Positions 33,901-42,825 are shown, counted from the stretch's first letter. The stretch is DNA of 64,000 nt from Rhododendron vialii (GCF_030253575.1 NC_080564.1:26144561-26208560), one strand, 5' to 3'. Made by a program: numbers and translations. Notes: a model not told the origin generated them from the letters alone.

Positions 33901-36900
33901 CAGCTCCGATCATCGCCATCTTCATCCAAATCAATTACCTTCGCTTGAATTACCAGAAAATCAATAACCAGTGACCAAATCTTTACCCGCAACCACCATC
34001 GAATCAGTTTGCGTTCTTCTTCTCCAGTGACGATTTAATCCTCTGTTTCGATCCTCAGATGCCCAGATCCCACCATGGGTTATTTCTTCCACCAACATGA
34101 ATCACCCTTTCCATCATTTTTCCTCTGGAAACCATTGATATCCCAATTATCCACCATCAAACCCATGAGCCCAATCACATGCCTAATACGTCGAAGTATT
34201 GGTTCTGTTCGCCTCAACTTGTCTGACTTGCAGCTCACTTGCACCGTCGGTTTTGTGACTCGCAAACGTTTTCGGCCGTAACCACTCGACGACACTCTAC
34301 GTCGTCGACCACCTTCAACTGCTACCGCTTCACATCGTCCATCCTTGTCAACCACTGCCGCACCAACAAATCGCCACATATTTCTTCCAAAAACAAAAAA
34401 AAAAAGCAGGTTACCTTTTATCCTAGTTATATTGTCCGCTACATTGTTATTTACTTTTCTCCACGGAGCGGCTGCATCTTGCACTCATTTTTTTGTGGTT
34501 TGCTGCTATGGAACCATTTGACACATCACCGTATGCCCACGCCATTTTGGAAGGTCTCAAACTGTATCCTTCTTCTACTTGGTTAACCAAAAGTTCATTG
34601 CCATTTGTATTTGCGGACATTCTCTCCAAATGTGGTATTTTATCCGGGTTTGGTAAGAATTCTACTGCCTTGTCTGCTGCCACAGGTACATCCTCAGGGT
34701 TCTTTGATTCAGCTTGTTGTAACCATATGACATCTGATTCTGCCAATTTTTTCCTCCAAGTCACATGCCTCTCACACTCTAGGCATCCAAACAGCTGATG
34801 GTTCTCACATGCATGCCAGTCATGTCGGTCATATATCTACTTCCACCGTATCTCTATCTGATACATATTTGATCCTTAAACTTACATTGAATTTAATCTC
34901 TGTTGGTCAATTGTGTGAACTTGGGCTTACCGTAATCTTTTCTGCTACTAGCTATCATGTGCAGGATCCTCGAACAGGTAAAACTCTTAGGATAAGCCGT
35001 AAGGTTGGACGCCTGTATGAACTCATCAATCTTCATATTCCATCCCAGTCCATTGCACCTCCCACTCATTCAGTGAGTCAATCGAAATGTTCCGTTACTT
35101 CTAATTCTCTTGGTATTTGGCATTCTCGATTGGGTCATGCGTCTTTTGGTCGAATATGTACCCTAGTTTCAAGTGGACATTTAGGACATGTAAAAGATGA
35201 ACACGTGGATTGTCTTTCTTGTCAACTTGCTAAACAACCAGCATTGCCATTTCATTCGAGTGAGTCTTTGTCCTCTGCTCCCTTTGATTTAGTTCACTCT
35301 AATAACTGGGGACCTTCACCAAACACTACCATGGGCGGTTCCAAATATTTTGTTATTTTCATAGATGATTATTCTCGTTTTACATGGTTATATCTCATGA
35401 AGAATAGATCTGAAGTACAACAGATTTATTATGATTTTTCCAAAATGGTTCAAACTCGATTTTCACGCCCAATCAAAGTTTTTCGTGCTGATAATGCCAT
35501 GGAATTTAAAGAGACAGAAGTTTTAAAATATCTTCACCAAAATGGAACCTTGCCACATAGGTCATGTTCTGGCACATCTCAACAAAATGGTCGTGCTAAG
35601 CGTAAGCATAGACACATTTTGGATACTGTTCGTGCCCTTCTTATAGATTCCTCTTGTCCTGGGCGACTTTGGGGGGAGACTGCTCTCACTAGTGTCTATA
35701 CCATTAATCGTGTCCCATCTCCTACCAATGGAAATTAGTCACCTTATGAACGATTATATGGTATATTGCCCGCCTATGATCTTCTTAAGGTTTTTGGATG
35801 TGCTTGTTTTGTTCTCTTACAACCCCATGAGCGCACAAAATTGGAACCTCGTGCTCGTCTTTGTTGCTTCTTAGGGTATTCGATTGAGCATAAAGGATAC
35901 AAATGTTGGGATCCCTCTTCTCAACGCCTTCGCATTTCTCGACATGTCATATTTTGGGAACACAAAATGTTCTCTTCTATGTCCAAGTTTCACTTACCCC
36001 CTGTGTCTACTTCATCGTTCTTCACTGACCCTTCTGTAGATATATTTCTTGATGATGTTGATACAGGTTCTTCCGAGCTTTCTTCTACGGTCTATCTTGA
36101 GGCGCCGATTCTGTCTGATGATCCTACTCTTGCACCTCCTGGCCCTACTCCTACACCTTCTAGCTCGTCCCTTCCCGAGCCTTCACGTTTTGGTTCTGCT
36201 CCCAATGAGCCCTTCACGTTCCCCAGATCTCCTCCTACTGAGCTTCCTGCACCACCTCTATCCGATGATTCACCACTTCATCGGTCTACTCGGGTAAGGG
36301 AAGTACCTGTTCATCTTCGTGATTATCATTGTTTCTCTACTATTCTTTCTCAGCATGAACCTCATTCCTACCGTGAGGCAAGTTCTAACCCTCTTTGGCA
36401 GCAAGCAATGGCAGAAGAATTACAAGCTTTGGATAAAACACACATTTGGGATATCGTTGACCTTCCTTCTGGCAAGACTCCTATTGGTTCTAAGTGGGTT
36501 TACAAGATAAAAACTCGCTCTGATGGCTCTATAGAGCGTTACAAAGCTCGTTTGGTTGCAAAGGGTTTTTCTCAAGAGTATGGTATTGACTACGAGGAAA
36601 CTTTTGCGCCAGTTGCTCGTCTCACTTCTGTTCGCAGTTTACTTGCGGTTGCTACCGTACGCAAGTGGAATCTAAATCAGATGGACGTCAAGAATGCTTT
36701 TCTCAATGGTGATCTTACTGAAGAAGTCTATATGCGGCCTCCACCTGGGTATAATCATCTTCCGAACAAAGTGTGTAAACTTAATCGCGCTCTTTATGGT
36801 CTCAAGCAAGCTCCACGTGCCTGGTTTGCCAAATTCAGCACCACCATTCAGAATTTTGGATTCTCTTCTAGCCAGTATGATTCTGCACTTTTTATCCTGA

Positions 36901-39272
36901 AGTCTGCACGTGGTGTTATTTTTCTTCTTCTCTATGTTGATGACATGATTATTACTGGCGATGATAATGTTGGTATTTCTGATCTCAAAGCTTTCCTTAG
37001 CAAGCAATTTCAGATGAAGGATCTGGGTACTATGAGCTATTTCTTAGGTCTTGAGATCTCATCTACATCTGATGGCTACTATCTTACTCAAGCTAAGTAT
37101 GCCTCGGATCTTCTTAGTCGTGCTGGTATCACCGACAATAAGACTACATCTACACCACTTGAGCCAACCACTCGACTCACTCCTCTAGATGGCACACCAC
37201 TCCCTGATGCCACTCTTTATCGTCAATTGGTTGGTAGTTTTGTGTATCTTACTGTCACCCGGCCCGGCCTGATATTGCCTATGTCGTTCACATAGTTAGC
37301 CAGTTCATGTCTGCTCCTCGATCAACTCATTTTCATGTTGTTCTTTGAATTCTTCGCTATGTCAAAGGCATTCTATTTCATGGCCTCTATTATTCAGCAC
37401 ATTCCTCCCTTGAGTTATGTGCATATTCCGATGCTGATTGGGCTGGTGACCCCATTGATCGTCGTTCTACCACAGGTTACTGCTTCTTTCTTGGTGACTC
37501 TAGGCGAAGTAAGAAGCAATCTCTTGTTTCTCGTTCTAGTATTGAGGCGGAGTATCATGCTATTGCTGACGCTACTCAAGAGTTGATATGGCTTCGCTGG
37601 CTCCTCAGTGATATGGGTGTTGTTCATTCCACCGCTACTACACTTTGTTGTGATAATCAGAGTGCTGTTCAGATTGCCCGTAATGATGTGTTCCACGATC
37701 GCACCAAACATATTGAGATCGACTACCACTTTATTCGACAACATGATGTTCGAGGTAGCGTTCGCCTTCTCTCAGTTTCCTCATCCGATCAGACTGTGGA
37801 CATCTTCACAAAGGCTCATCCTCCTGGACGTTTTCATGACTTGGTGTTCAAACTCAAGCCGGTGTCTGCACTACCACCTTGAGTTTGAGGGGATGTTAGA
37901 ATCAAAATATATAATATCGTAATCATATCCTGATATGATATGATTATGATATTATATGATTCTCTTGATCTCTTATTATTGTAATTGATTATGATTTGAT
38001 TGTAATTAGATTGATTTTCCTTCCATAGTTAGGTTTCCATAGTTAGCTTTCTATCCTATTTTTGATCCTCCCAAAGGAGCCCCTTCATCTTTGTCTTTCC
38101 ATAGGACATTTTAAAAAAAAAAAAATTGCTTAAGCCTCCTGCTATTACTTATTTTCAATTAATTTTTTCATGGGATTTCTACTATTAAAAGTTAAAGGGT
38201 TTATTAAACTTTGTTGTGATAAATCTTTTTATGTGTTGGTCAAATTATTTTACTTTTATATTTTTTTATTACAATACCTCATATAGACATTAAAATATCT
38301 ATATTGATTAATCTTACTTATTTAATTTTAATCTTAGAAGGATTTTTTGCTAACAAAGATTTTTACTTCTTTAATTTTTCGAGAGTTTGTAAATAAGTTG
38401 TTCAAATTTCATTCAGATGAGTTTTTCAATTGTGTGATTATAAGATTTTATTGGGAAGATGGTAGTTTCCAAATGGTATGTGGTTGCTTATTAATATAGT
38501 TAAATATTCCTGTTACAATTGCTTCGGCGGAGAGTAGTTTTTCTTAGTTGAAGTAGGTAGAAACTTACATTCAGACATCCATGTCACACGAGAAATTAAG
38601 AAGATTTGATGTGATCTCAATAAAAAATGAATGCATGAATAAGCTAAAGTATGATGACTTAATCAAAGAAGTTGCTTCAAGAAATGCAAGGAAAAGTTTG
38701 AAACAGATCGTGGTAATCATAAAGCAGTATAATCGTAGTTATCTTTTGATTTTGATGTAATTCAAGCCAGTTTAAAAGCAAAATGTAACATTGCATTTTT
38801 TTTTTTTTGACTTGTATGTCTTTCTATTTTTTGTAACTTAATATTAACTGAGCAACCAAACGTGACGTGACGTGACGTCAGGCTTGGGCAACCTAAATGT
38901 CGGGGGGCCAGCAGTGACAACACGTAACACTAATATCTATACAATCAACCAATATACAAGAGCACAACAACCCAATTGAGGTTTAATTAATTACTCCCTC
39001 TAACCTGCAGAAGGCCATAGGACGTCGCTGAGAGAAGGAGCTTTGGAACGCATCTCAGGTTTCCACTCATCCCAGCCAATGAAAGGTGAATCTGCGTTAT
39101 TTGATGCTGCGACAAAAAATTGCGCGCGCTCGCTGTTGTCATAGCCAATTTGGTTTTTGAAAGATAGCTGTGAAATCGTCGAACACCTGGTGTGCTTGTG
39201 CACAAGCGAGGGTAATAATGGTGATATTGTGAAGTGATTGAGGCAGTAACTAGTGCGGAGTTGCATACCCAT
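21938..39272 (-). CDS. NITR2-like: HPP-family integral membrane protein, probable plastid nitrite transporter (NITR2 type)
   Basis: Five minus-strand exons join in frame to 232 aa: 39272-39005, 29469-29336, 23104-22957, 22842-22736 and 21979-21938, all with GT-AG borders. Residues 1-70 are Ser/Thr-rich and basic, like a chloroplast transit peptide. The mature part begins SDVLWPSAG (82-90) and continues AFAAMAMLGKMDQ, APFGAVCAVLFATPSSPAAR, then FLAQIGCAVIGVLAF, FGPGWLAR, and the family motif AIHPPAASLPLLF with HPP at 181-183. FWFAFFPGAAGCIVLWLI is a late membrane segment, and the protein ends LKDNFKF. Arabidopsis HPP proteins (At5g62720, At3g47980) are chloroplast inner-envelope proteins reported to move nitrite. 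ATG 39272 is chosen over an upstream in-frame ATG at 39401 because upstream residues match a duplicated repeat. Introns 1 and 2 are 9.5 and 6.2 kb and full of transposons, but every exon is intact. Confidence 0.88.
23243..23505. repeat. Tandem duplication of 131 bp (HPP intron 2)
   Basis: Two adjacent copies of a block running from TTTCGCACTGAA to GCATTGGAGA differ at about five positions. Each contains ACCCACCAACAAGTTTG and its inverted GTTGGTGGGT, so each unit also has a small hairpin. Confidence 0.9.
23944..24627. repeat. Insertion flanked by a 20-bp direct repeat (HPP intron 2)
   Basis: GTTCCCTCCTCTTTGTAAAT occurs at 23944-23963 and again at 24608-24627. The 644 bp between start and end with sequence of the GCACGGATACGGACACG / GTGTCCGACACACGTCGG type, a repeated motif also seen at 27048. 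The direct repeats look like a long target duplication, but no poly-A tail or inverted terminus confirms a class. Confidence 0.45.
24688..25163. mobile_element. MITE with GAGCATCTCCA termini (HPP intron 2)
   Basis: The ends GAGCATCTCCACTCC and GGAGTTGGAGATGCTC are inverted, and both are flanked by TGA (3 bp). Inner arms repeat CTCAAATTTGAGTAAA-like blocks in both orientations. This end sequence with a 3-bp duplication fits the PIF/Harbinger (Tourist-like) group, as does the related copy at 39540-39896. Confidence 0.7.
25450..25960 (-). mobile_element. Probable LINE 3' end (fragment, HPP intron 2)
   Basis: On the minus strand the segment ends TTGATGAATGAAATTTCTG then TTTTCAAAAAGAAG, the usual tail of plant L1-type LINEs (a stop region, GATGAATGAAATT, then an A-rich tail). 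The minus frame 25898-25518 could not be matched to reverse transcriptase. Low-certainty call. Confidence 0.35.
25961..26540. other. GC-richer block, possibly organelle-derived (HPP intron 2)
   Basis: Base composition is visibly higher in GC than the surrounding intron, with blocks such as CCGCCAGCCGATGCC, GGCCCCGGGGGTTAG and GTGCGCAAGAGCGCAC. The plus-strand frames 25980-26237 and 26212-26538 overlap but resemble no family I recognise. The texture resembles plant mitochondrial intergenic DNA, so a nuclear mitochondrial insertion is one explanation. Confidence 0.3.
26680..27000 (-). mobile_element. Copia-like LTR/PBS fragment (HPP intron 2)
   Basis: Minus-strand reading gives ACCATGGTATCAGAGATAGG near 26680-26700, the initiator-Met-tRNA primer-binding motif of Copia elements. 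On its LTR side the sequence includes AAACCACGTTAAGAGCC. No gag or pol was found, so only an end fragment remains. Confidence 0.35.
27380..29079. mobile_element. Solo LTR, Gypsy-type (1.70 kb, HPP intron 2)
   Basis: The segment begins TGTAAGGACTCGTATTTTCG and ends GGGCGTGAAA, where GGGCGTGACA is the common end of Gypsy chromovirus LTRs. It is flanked by the 5-bp duplication TGATG (27375-27379 and 29080-29084). No internal gag-pol or second LTR is present. A CT tract (27599-27621) and a tandem ~72-bp repeat lie inside. Confidence 0.7.
28365..28512. repeat. Tandem ~72-bp repeat inside the solo LTR
   Basis: Two copies of a unit containing CACGGATC, TAAGGTGTGATGCCGGAAAT, GGGACGCACGG and GTCCCCAATGCCCG lie head to tail. 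Such repeats are typical of Gypsy LTR U3 regions. They account for near-identical peptides in overlapping frames. Confidence 0.85.
29306..29332. repeat. GA microsatellite at the 5' splice site of HPP intron 2
   Basis: About ten GA units lie immediately downstream (on the minus strand) of the exon 2 donor, so the intron starts GTACTCTCTCTCTCT in transcript sense. See findings. Confidence 0.9.
29678..30906. mobile_element. Solo LTR, Gypsy-type (1.23 kb, HPP intron 1)
   Basis: The segment begins TGATAGGCGCGTAAATG and ends GAAATCGTCAAGCA. It is flanked by a perfect 5-bp duplication CCCAA (29673-29677 and 30907-30911). The right part contains GTCTCTGTGGATTCGACTCC followed by a TGTGCTACGTCGGTCTCTG block, a hallmark of Ogre/Tat/Athila-lineage LTR ends. 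No internal domain remains. Confidence 0.8.
30990..32431. mobile_element. Mutator-like non-autonomous element with 131-bp TIRs and 9-bp TSD (HPP intron 1)
   Basis: The 131-bp arms 30990-31120 and 32301-32431 are inverted copies with about ten mismatches; they start GGGTAAATTCCATATATACC and GGGTTAATTCCAGATACACC. A perfect 9-bp direct repeat TAATAAATA flanks them (30981-30989 and 32432-32440), the target-site length diagnostic of Mutator-like elements. The 1.18-kb interior has no transposase and no captured gene was recognised. Confidence 0.85.
32468..32538 (+). repeat. tRNA-like Pol III promoter unit (SINE head or tRNA pseudogene)
   Basis: Box-A-like TTTGGTTCAGTGGTAAG and box-B GGTTCGAGTCTCC are about 35 bp apart, with a hairpin AATCTCCATTGAGAATGGAG between. 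The layout recalls a tRNA but no acceptor-stem pairing is visible. It lies in HPP intron 1 just left of repeat A. Confidence 0.4.
32535..33439 (+). pseudogene. hAT transposase remnant, repeat A (left copy)
   Basis: Around 32985-33225 the plus strand reads, across a few stops, as the C-terminal hAT dimerisation domain: IPVTIASAESSFS, then YIQTSMSHEKLRRFD, then NECMNKLKYDDLIKEVASRN. This fits hAT transposases of the zinc-finger MYM/TTF type. A near-identical copy lies at 38042-38950. The end near 33396-33407 (CGGGGCCGGCAGTG) could be the right inverted terminus of a hAT whose left end is near 29653 (CAGGGCCGACCCCTG). Confidence 0.65.
33440..33886 (+). mobile_element. 5' LTR of Copia element
   Basis: The LTR opens TGTTAGAATATC and ends CCTCTAACA with inverted TGTTAG/CTAACA tips. 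A TATA box TATAAATAG lies at about 33814-33822. A ~215-bp segment (33468-33682) is absent from the 3' LTR and is probably a later MITE insertion. Confidence 0.85.
33468..33686. mobile_element. Insertion within the 5' LTR (MITE-like)
   Basis: The 3' LTR reads AATATCGTAATCATATCC without interruption, while the 5' LTR has ~215 extra bp between AATATCG and ATCGTAATC, with ATCG duplicated. The ends CAACGTTCGTTTG and CCAAACACAACC are weakly inverted, and the interior holds repeated CAATCATTACC units. Confidence 0.6.
33887..33899 (+). other. Primer-binding site of Copia element
   Basis: TGGTATCAGAGCT directly follows the LTR end and is complementary to the initiator methionine tRNA, the usual primer of plant Copia elements. 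Confidence 0.85.
34680..37882 (+). pseudogene. Broken Copia pol: protease remnant, integrase, reverse transcriptase, RNase H
   Basis: Copia order is kept but interrupted by stops and frameshifts. A protease-like DSACCNHM box lies near 34709, with a frame change near 34795. Frame 34809-35738 holds the GAG-pre-integrase HSRLGHASFGR and integrase core, ending in a stop after NGN. Frame 35766-37295 holds the rest of integrase and reverse transcriptase with LLLYVDDMIITG at about 36930-36965. RNase H continues across further frame changes to 37882 (IEAEYHAIADATQE near 37540; DRTKHIEIDYHFI near 37700). Integrase has lost two catalytic acids: the first Asp is Asn (HSNNWGP) and the Glu is Lys (GRAKRKHRH). 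Gag is absent between the primer site and protease. The element cannot be autonomous. It lies in HPP intron 1, antisense to that gene. Confidence 0.9.
37880..38038 (+). mobile_element. Polypurine tract and truncated 3' LTR of Copia element
   Basis: TTGAGTTTGAGGGGA (about 37879-37893) is the polypurine tract. The 3' LTR starts at 37894 (TGTTAGAATC) and follows the 5' LTR for about 145 bp with about one substitution and a 2-bp gap. It stops after CATAGTTAGGTTTCC, where the sequence jumps into repeat A, so its TATA-containing half is missing. Confidence 0.85.
38042..38950 (+). pseudogene. hAT transposase remnant, repeat A' (right copy)
   Basis: About 98% identical by eye to 32535-33439 over 0.9 kb, including the hAT dimerisation remnant (about 38490-38735). 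At its end CAATCAACC continues directly into AATATACAAGAG, whereas in the left copy CAATCAACC is followed by the Copia LTR. This copy therefore shows the uninserted target. Confidence 0.75.
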
Positions 39273-39339
39273 TTTACAAGATGCTTCAGTGGTTCTAAGT
39301 TTTGCTTCGTTTTTTTGCTGTTGAGGTGAAAATAAGCAG

Positions 39340-39407
39340 GCGTGTGTTTGAGACCATCCGAGAGAGAGAGAGATACAAAAGATGGTGTCCCATGTACACA
39401 CAAAAAG

Positions 39408-39447
<40 letters not shown>

Positions 39448-39539
39448 AGTTGGGAGATTCAAAAGATGGTTTGGGCCTTTGGGGGTGCTTGAGGTTGGGC
39501 CTTTGGGAGATGGAAAGGGCAAGAGTCGGAGGACAATTA
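39340..39539. repeat. Duplicated upstream segment of the HPP gene (proximal copy)
   Basis: The segment GCGTGTGTTTGAGACCATCC... to GGAGGACAATTA, including GA tracts, is repeated in direct orientation at about 40430-40655. It lies 70 bp upstream of the HPP start codon and probably includes the 5' UTR or promoter. A MITE is inserted at its right edge. Confidence 0.8.
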
Positions 39540-39896
39540 GAGCATCTCCAATCCACCTCTATTTCTCCAAAATAGAGAATGGATGTGACACATTGAGGGG
39601 AGATTTTATAATTTATTCTCTTTTTTCTTCACTTTTTGTAATTTTTGGGAGAATTTTTGAGGGACCCACCGTCCTTTTTAGAGTTTGGTCCTCTAAAAGT
39701 AAATTTTGTCCTCTAAAAATGGAGGATCAAAAGTAAATTTGGAGTACAAAATTCTTCCAAAACTCTAAAAAGGACGATGGGTCCCTCAAAGATTCTCTCA
39801 AAAAGTACAAAAAGTGAAGAAAAAATGGAATAAATTACAAAATCTCCCCTCAATATGTTACATCCATTCTCTATTTTGGATGGATTGGAGATGCTC
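39540..39896. mobile_element. Tourist-like MITE with TTA target duplication upstream of HPP
   Basis: GAGCATCTCCAATCCACC and GGATGGATTGGAGATGCTC are inverted termini flanked by TTA on both sides (39537-39539, 39897-39899). The whole 357 bp folds back: CTCTATTTTGG, GAGGGACCCACCGTCC and GAGGGGAGATTTT blocks recur inverted. The termini and 3-bp duplication fit PIF/Harbinger MITEs. Confidence 0.85.
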
Positions 39897-40429
39897 TTAA
39901 GCAGGTGTGTGCAAGGATGGAATCAGGGTCTAGTGGTGGGCCCGGTGGCAGCAAGAATTTAAAAAATGTAATTATTATGTGACAATTTTTTTATTCCAAA
40001 CTTATATAGTCTTACCACTGTTAGATTTTTATTTTTATTTTTATTATATGTACTAGTCATAAATTTTTTATTTTTTTTCAAGAAAGAAGACCCAAAAATG
40101 TATTTCAAAACTAAATTCAATGGGCCAAAATAAAATAATATAAATGATAATGTGTAATTAAGAAGAAAAAAATTCCACACTCTAACCCTAAAACAACTTA
40201 ATCTAAAAAATTAAGGAAATTTAATTATTATGCCATTATCAATGCCCAAAATTAAAATTAGTCTTTTTTCGTACTCTATGTGTAAATTACAAACATCATT
40301 TAGTTTAGTTTTTGTTATGTTATTTTAATTTTTTCTGGAGCCGATGACTATTAATATTATAATGTATTTTTTAATTTTTTTAGTATATATTTCACCACTA
40401 CTAAGGTAAAATTTTGGTCCCGTCTTTGA

Positions 40430-40660
40430 GCGTGTGTTTGAGACCATCCGAGAGAGAGAGAGAGAGAAAAAAAAATACAAAAGATGGTGTCCCATGTAGG
40501 CATGTACACACAAAACGGGGGGGGGGGGCGGGGGGGGGGGTGGGGGTGTTGTTGGCGACCGTTGGGAGATTCAAAAGATGGTTTGGGCCTTCGGGGGTGG
40601 TTGAGGTTGGGCCTTTGGGGAGATGGAAAGGGCAAAGAGTCGGAGGACAATTAGAAAGGC
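40430..40660. repeat. Duplicated upstream segment of the HPP gene (distal copy)
   Basis: Matches 39340-39539 from GCGTGTGTTTGAGACCATCC to GTCGGAGGACAATTAG. The GA tract of the proximal copy is replaced here by a long G-rich tract (40517-40546). The MITE found beside the proximal copy is absent. Confidence 0.8.
40517..40546 (+). repeat. G-rich tract, quadruplex-prone
   Basis: Thirty bases with only two non-G interruptions (C at 40529 and T at 40541). This should form G-quadruplexes on the plus strand. The exact length is likely to be uncertain in an assembly. Confidence 0.9.
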
Positions 40661-42262
40661 ACTGACCAAATGTGCATCCGCTGTCTTGAACGGATAATTT
40701 CAGTCATTTTAATAATTTTAAAATAATTTTTGGATTGAGTTTGTGAAAAATCAACTCAATTAGATAAGCGTACGTTCTTGATACAATCTTCTGATTTTTT
40801 ATTCAGATTGTAATGAGAAATTGGAAGATTGAATCAAACACCTACACTTGTTTGGTTAAGTTGATTTTTACAAACTTAAGAGGTGGATTAGAGGGGTTAA
40901 AAACATGCTATAGTGAATCTTAGAACAATTTTTTATTTATTTTTCACGATGCCATTTACAAATTATTGGACAGCTTGGATTATCCGTACGGAATCCGAAG
41001 TTGGCCCCGCATGCCAATCTTTGCATCATCGGTGCACATTTGGTCGGATCCCAGGATTCTTAGAGAAAGGAATTTTGCTGTGGACACTCTTTCGTAATAA
41101 AAGATATACCCAAAGTTCTCACAGGAAAGAACTCGTTTGCAAATTTCCACTATTAAAAATACATTTGAACGGCCACGATTGAAAAAAAAAATTGAAGAGA
41201 AGCAGGATTATTTTGCTATGATGGCCTGCAACCAAGATGGTGAGCTCGAATACTAATATTGGAAATATGAATTTCCATTATTTTGGCTGTTGATTTTGTC
41301 ATTCACTTTTTTTATTAACACCACTCCTCTGCAAGCGTATTTTTGGTGCAAAAATATACTTACAGGGAAATGGCGTTAACAAAAAAAAAAACAGTGGCAA
41401 AATCATTTCCCTATTTCTTTTACCATCACCCCATATTTCCATTGTAAAAGACCCTTCAAACTCGATGTTGTGATCATCCCGCTTCCACCGATGTTCCAAA
41501 AAAATTGGTCGAAATTGTTCTGTTGTAGATGTCAAAAAAATATCTCAATGAAAAATCAATTTCACCGGATATCAAAATGAAAACGTTATTCTCATAGTTT
41601 TTTAGACGGAAACTAAGATTTTGCACCTAAGTTGTACTCCATTCATTCATAATTATGTAACCATTAGTCCCGTTCCACATCAATGTTAGAAAAGAAGTTA
41701 AAGTCTCACAGCATGCTACAGATTCAAAAGAGTATGTATATTATCACCAAACAACTATAGAGACTTAAACCAAAAAAACTCCAAGTAGAATTTACCAACG
41801 AACACTTGATGTAGTTATAATCATTAGCGAAACCAGGATTTTAACTTGAACGTGGCACCCAAAAAGATCAATTACAAAATAATGTCCAATCTGTCAAACC
41901 GAGAGCCTAAACAAGAACATGTTTTTATTTGAACAAATTCAAATATTTAAAAAAAATTAAAGAATTCGTTAATATCTGGTATCTTGCGGATATAAAATTA
42001 AAACTTTTGAATCCAAATGCATCTTTTAAATTCTCGTTTAGCGAATCGAACAATCTTTTTATGACGAAAGGAGTATGTAATCGTAACAAATGTACCCCTG
42101 TCCTAAGATTATTCAAGCATAATACTCCAAAAAAAATACATGTTTTTCATCCGTTAATCGCCATCAAAAATTGTAAAAAAAAAAAAAAAGGCCATTTAAA
42201 TCAGAGGGATTTGCGCAACAAAACGTCTTTTTGGTAGGAAGATTAGGACTCGGTCAGGGGTG
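40661..42262. other. Intergenic, nothing recognised
   Basis: AT-rich sequence. Frames at 40913-41182 and 41929-42237 have no domain. No RNA gene seen. Confidence 0.5.
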
Positions 42263-42270
42263 GTATGGTC

Positions 42271-42825
42271 TAGGGCTGCAAACGAAACGAGCCGCTCGCG
42301 AGCGGCTCGCAGCTCAACTCATTAGTGGCTCATTCAAGCTCGGCTCGGAAGTTAAACGAAAAAGCTCGAACCGATTTTTTCAGCTCGTTTTGTAAACGAG
42401 TCGAGCTCGAGCTAGGATAAGCTCGGCTCGAGTCGGCTCGCGAGCTGGGGTATATATACTTAAGTTTAGGATTTTTATTGTTGTTATATAATTTCTTTTT
42501 TCCGTTTTCACTTTCTAGTCAACCAAGGGAAGCGAGAGCACACGCACACCAGTATACTCCCGCTCCATAGGAAAATGAAAGAAATATACCTTCACAATCA
42601 AAATATTTTTGGTTGTATTAGGTCTATGCGAGAATATACATATACATTTTTCGTTAGTTCGTTAAGGTTCGTGAACAAGCTCGAGCTCGAGTCAAGCCAA
42701 GGCCTGCTCGGCTCGAGCTCGACTCGTTAAGTTTTCATTGAGCTCGAGCTCGTATTCGTTAAAAACTTAATAAACAAGCTTGAATACCGTAAAACTCGGC
42801 TCGACTTGGCTCGTTTGCAGCCCTA
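42271..42825. mobile_element. hAT-type MITE with 8-bp target duplication
   Basis: TAGGGCTGCAAACGAAACGAG and GGCTCGTTTGCAGCCCTA form the termini. Outside are GTATGGTC (42263-42270) and GTCTGGTC (42826-42833), an 8-bp duplication with one mismatch. The subterminal zones are dense in GCTCGAGC/GGCTCG repeats. No transposase. Confidence 0.85.

Noticed and set aside
34809..37295. Two long frames that could be annotated as host genes
   Set aside because: They are Copia integrase and reverse transcriptase fragments with stops, frameshifts and lost catalytic residues.
39273..39401. Upstream in-frame ATG giving a 43-aa longer HPP N-terminus
   Set aside because: The extra codons cover part of a repeated segment and GA-rich leader and would spoil the transit-peptide-like start; ATG 39272 preferred.
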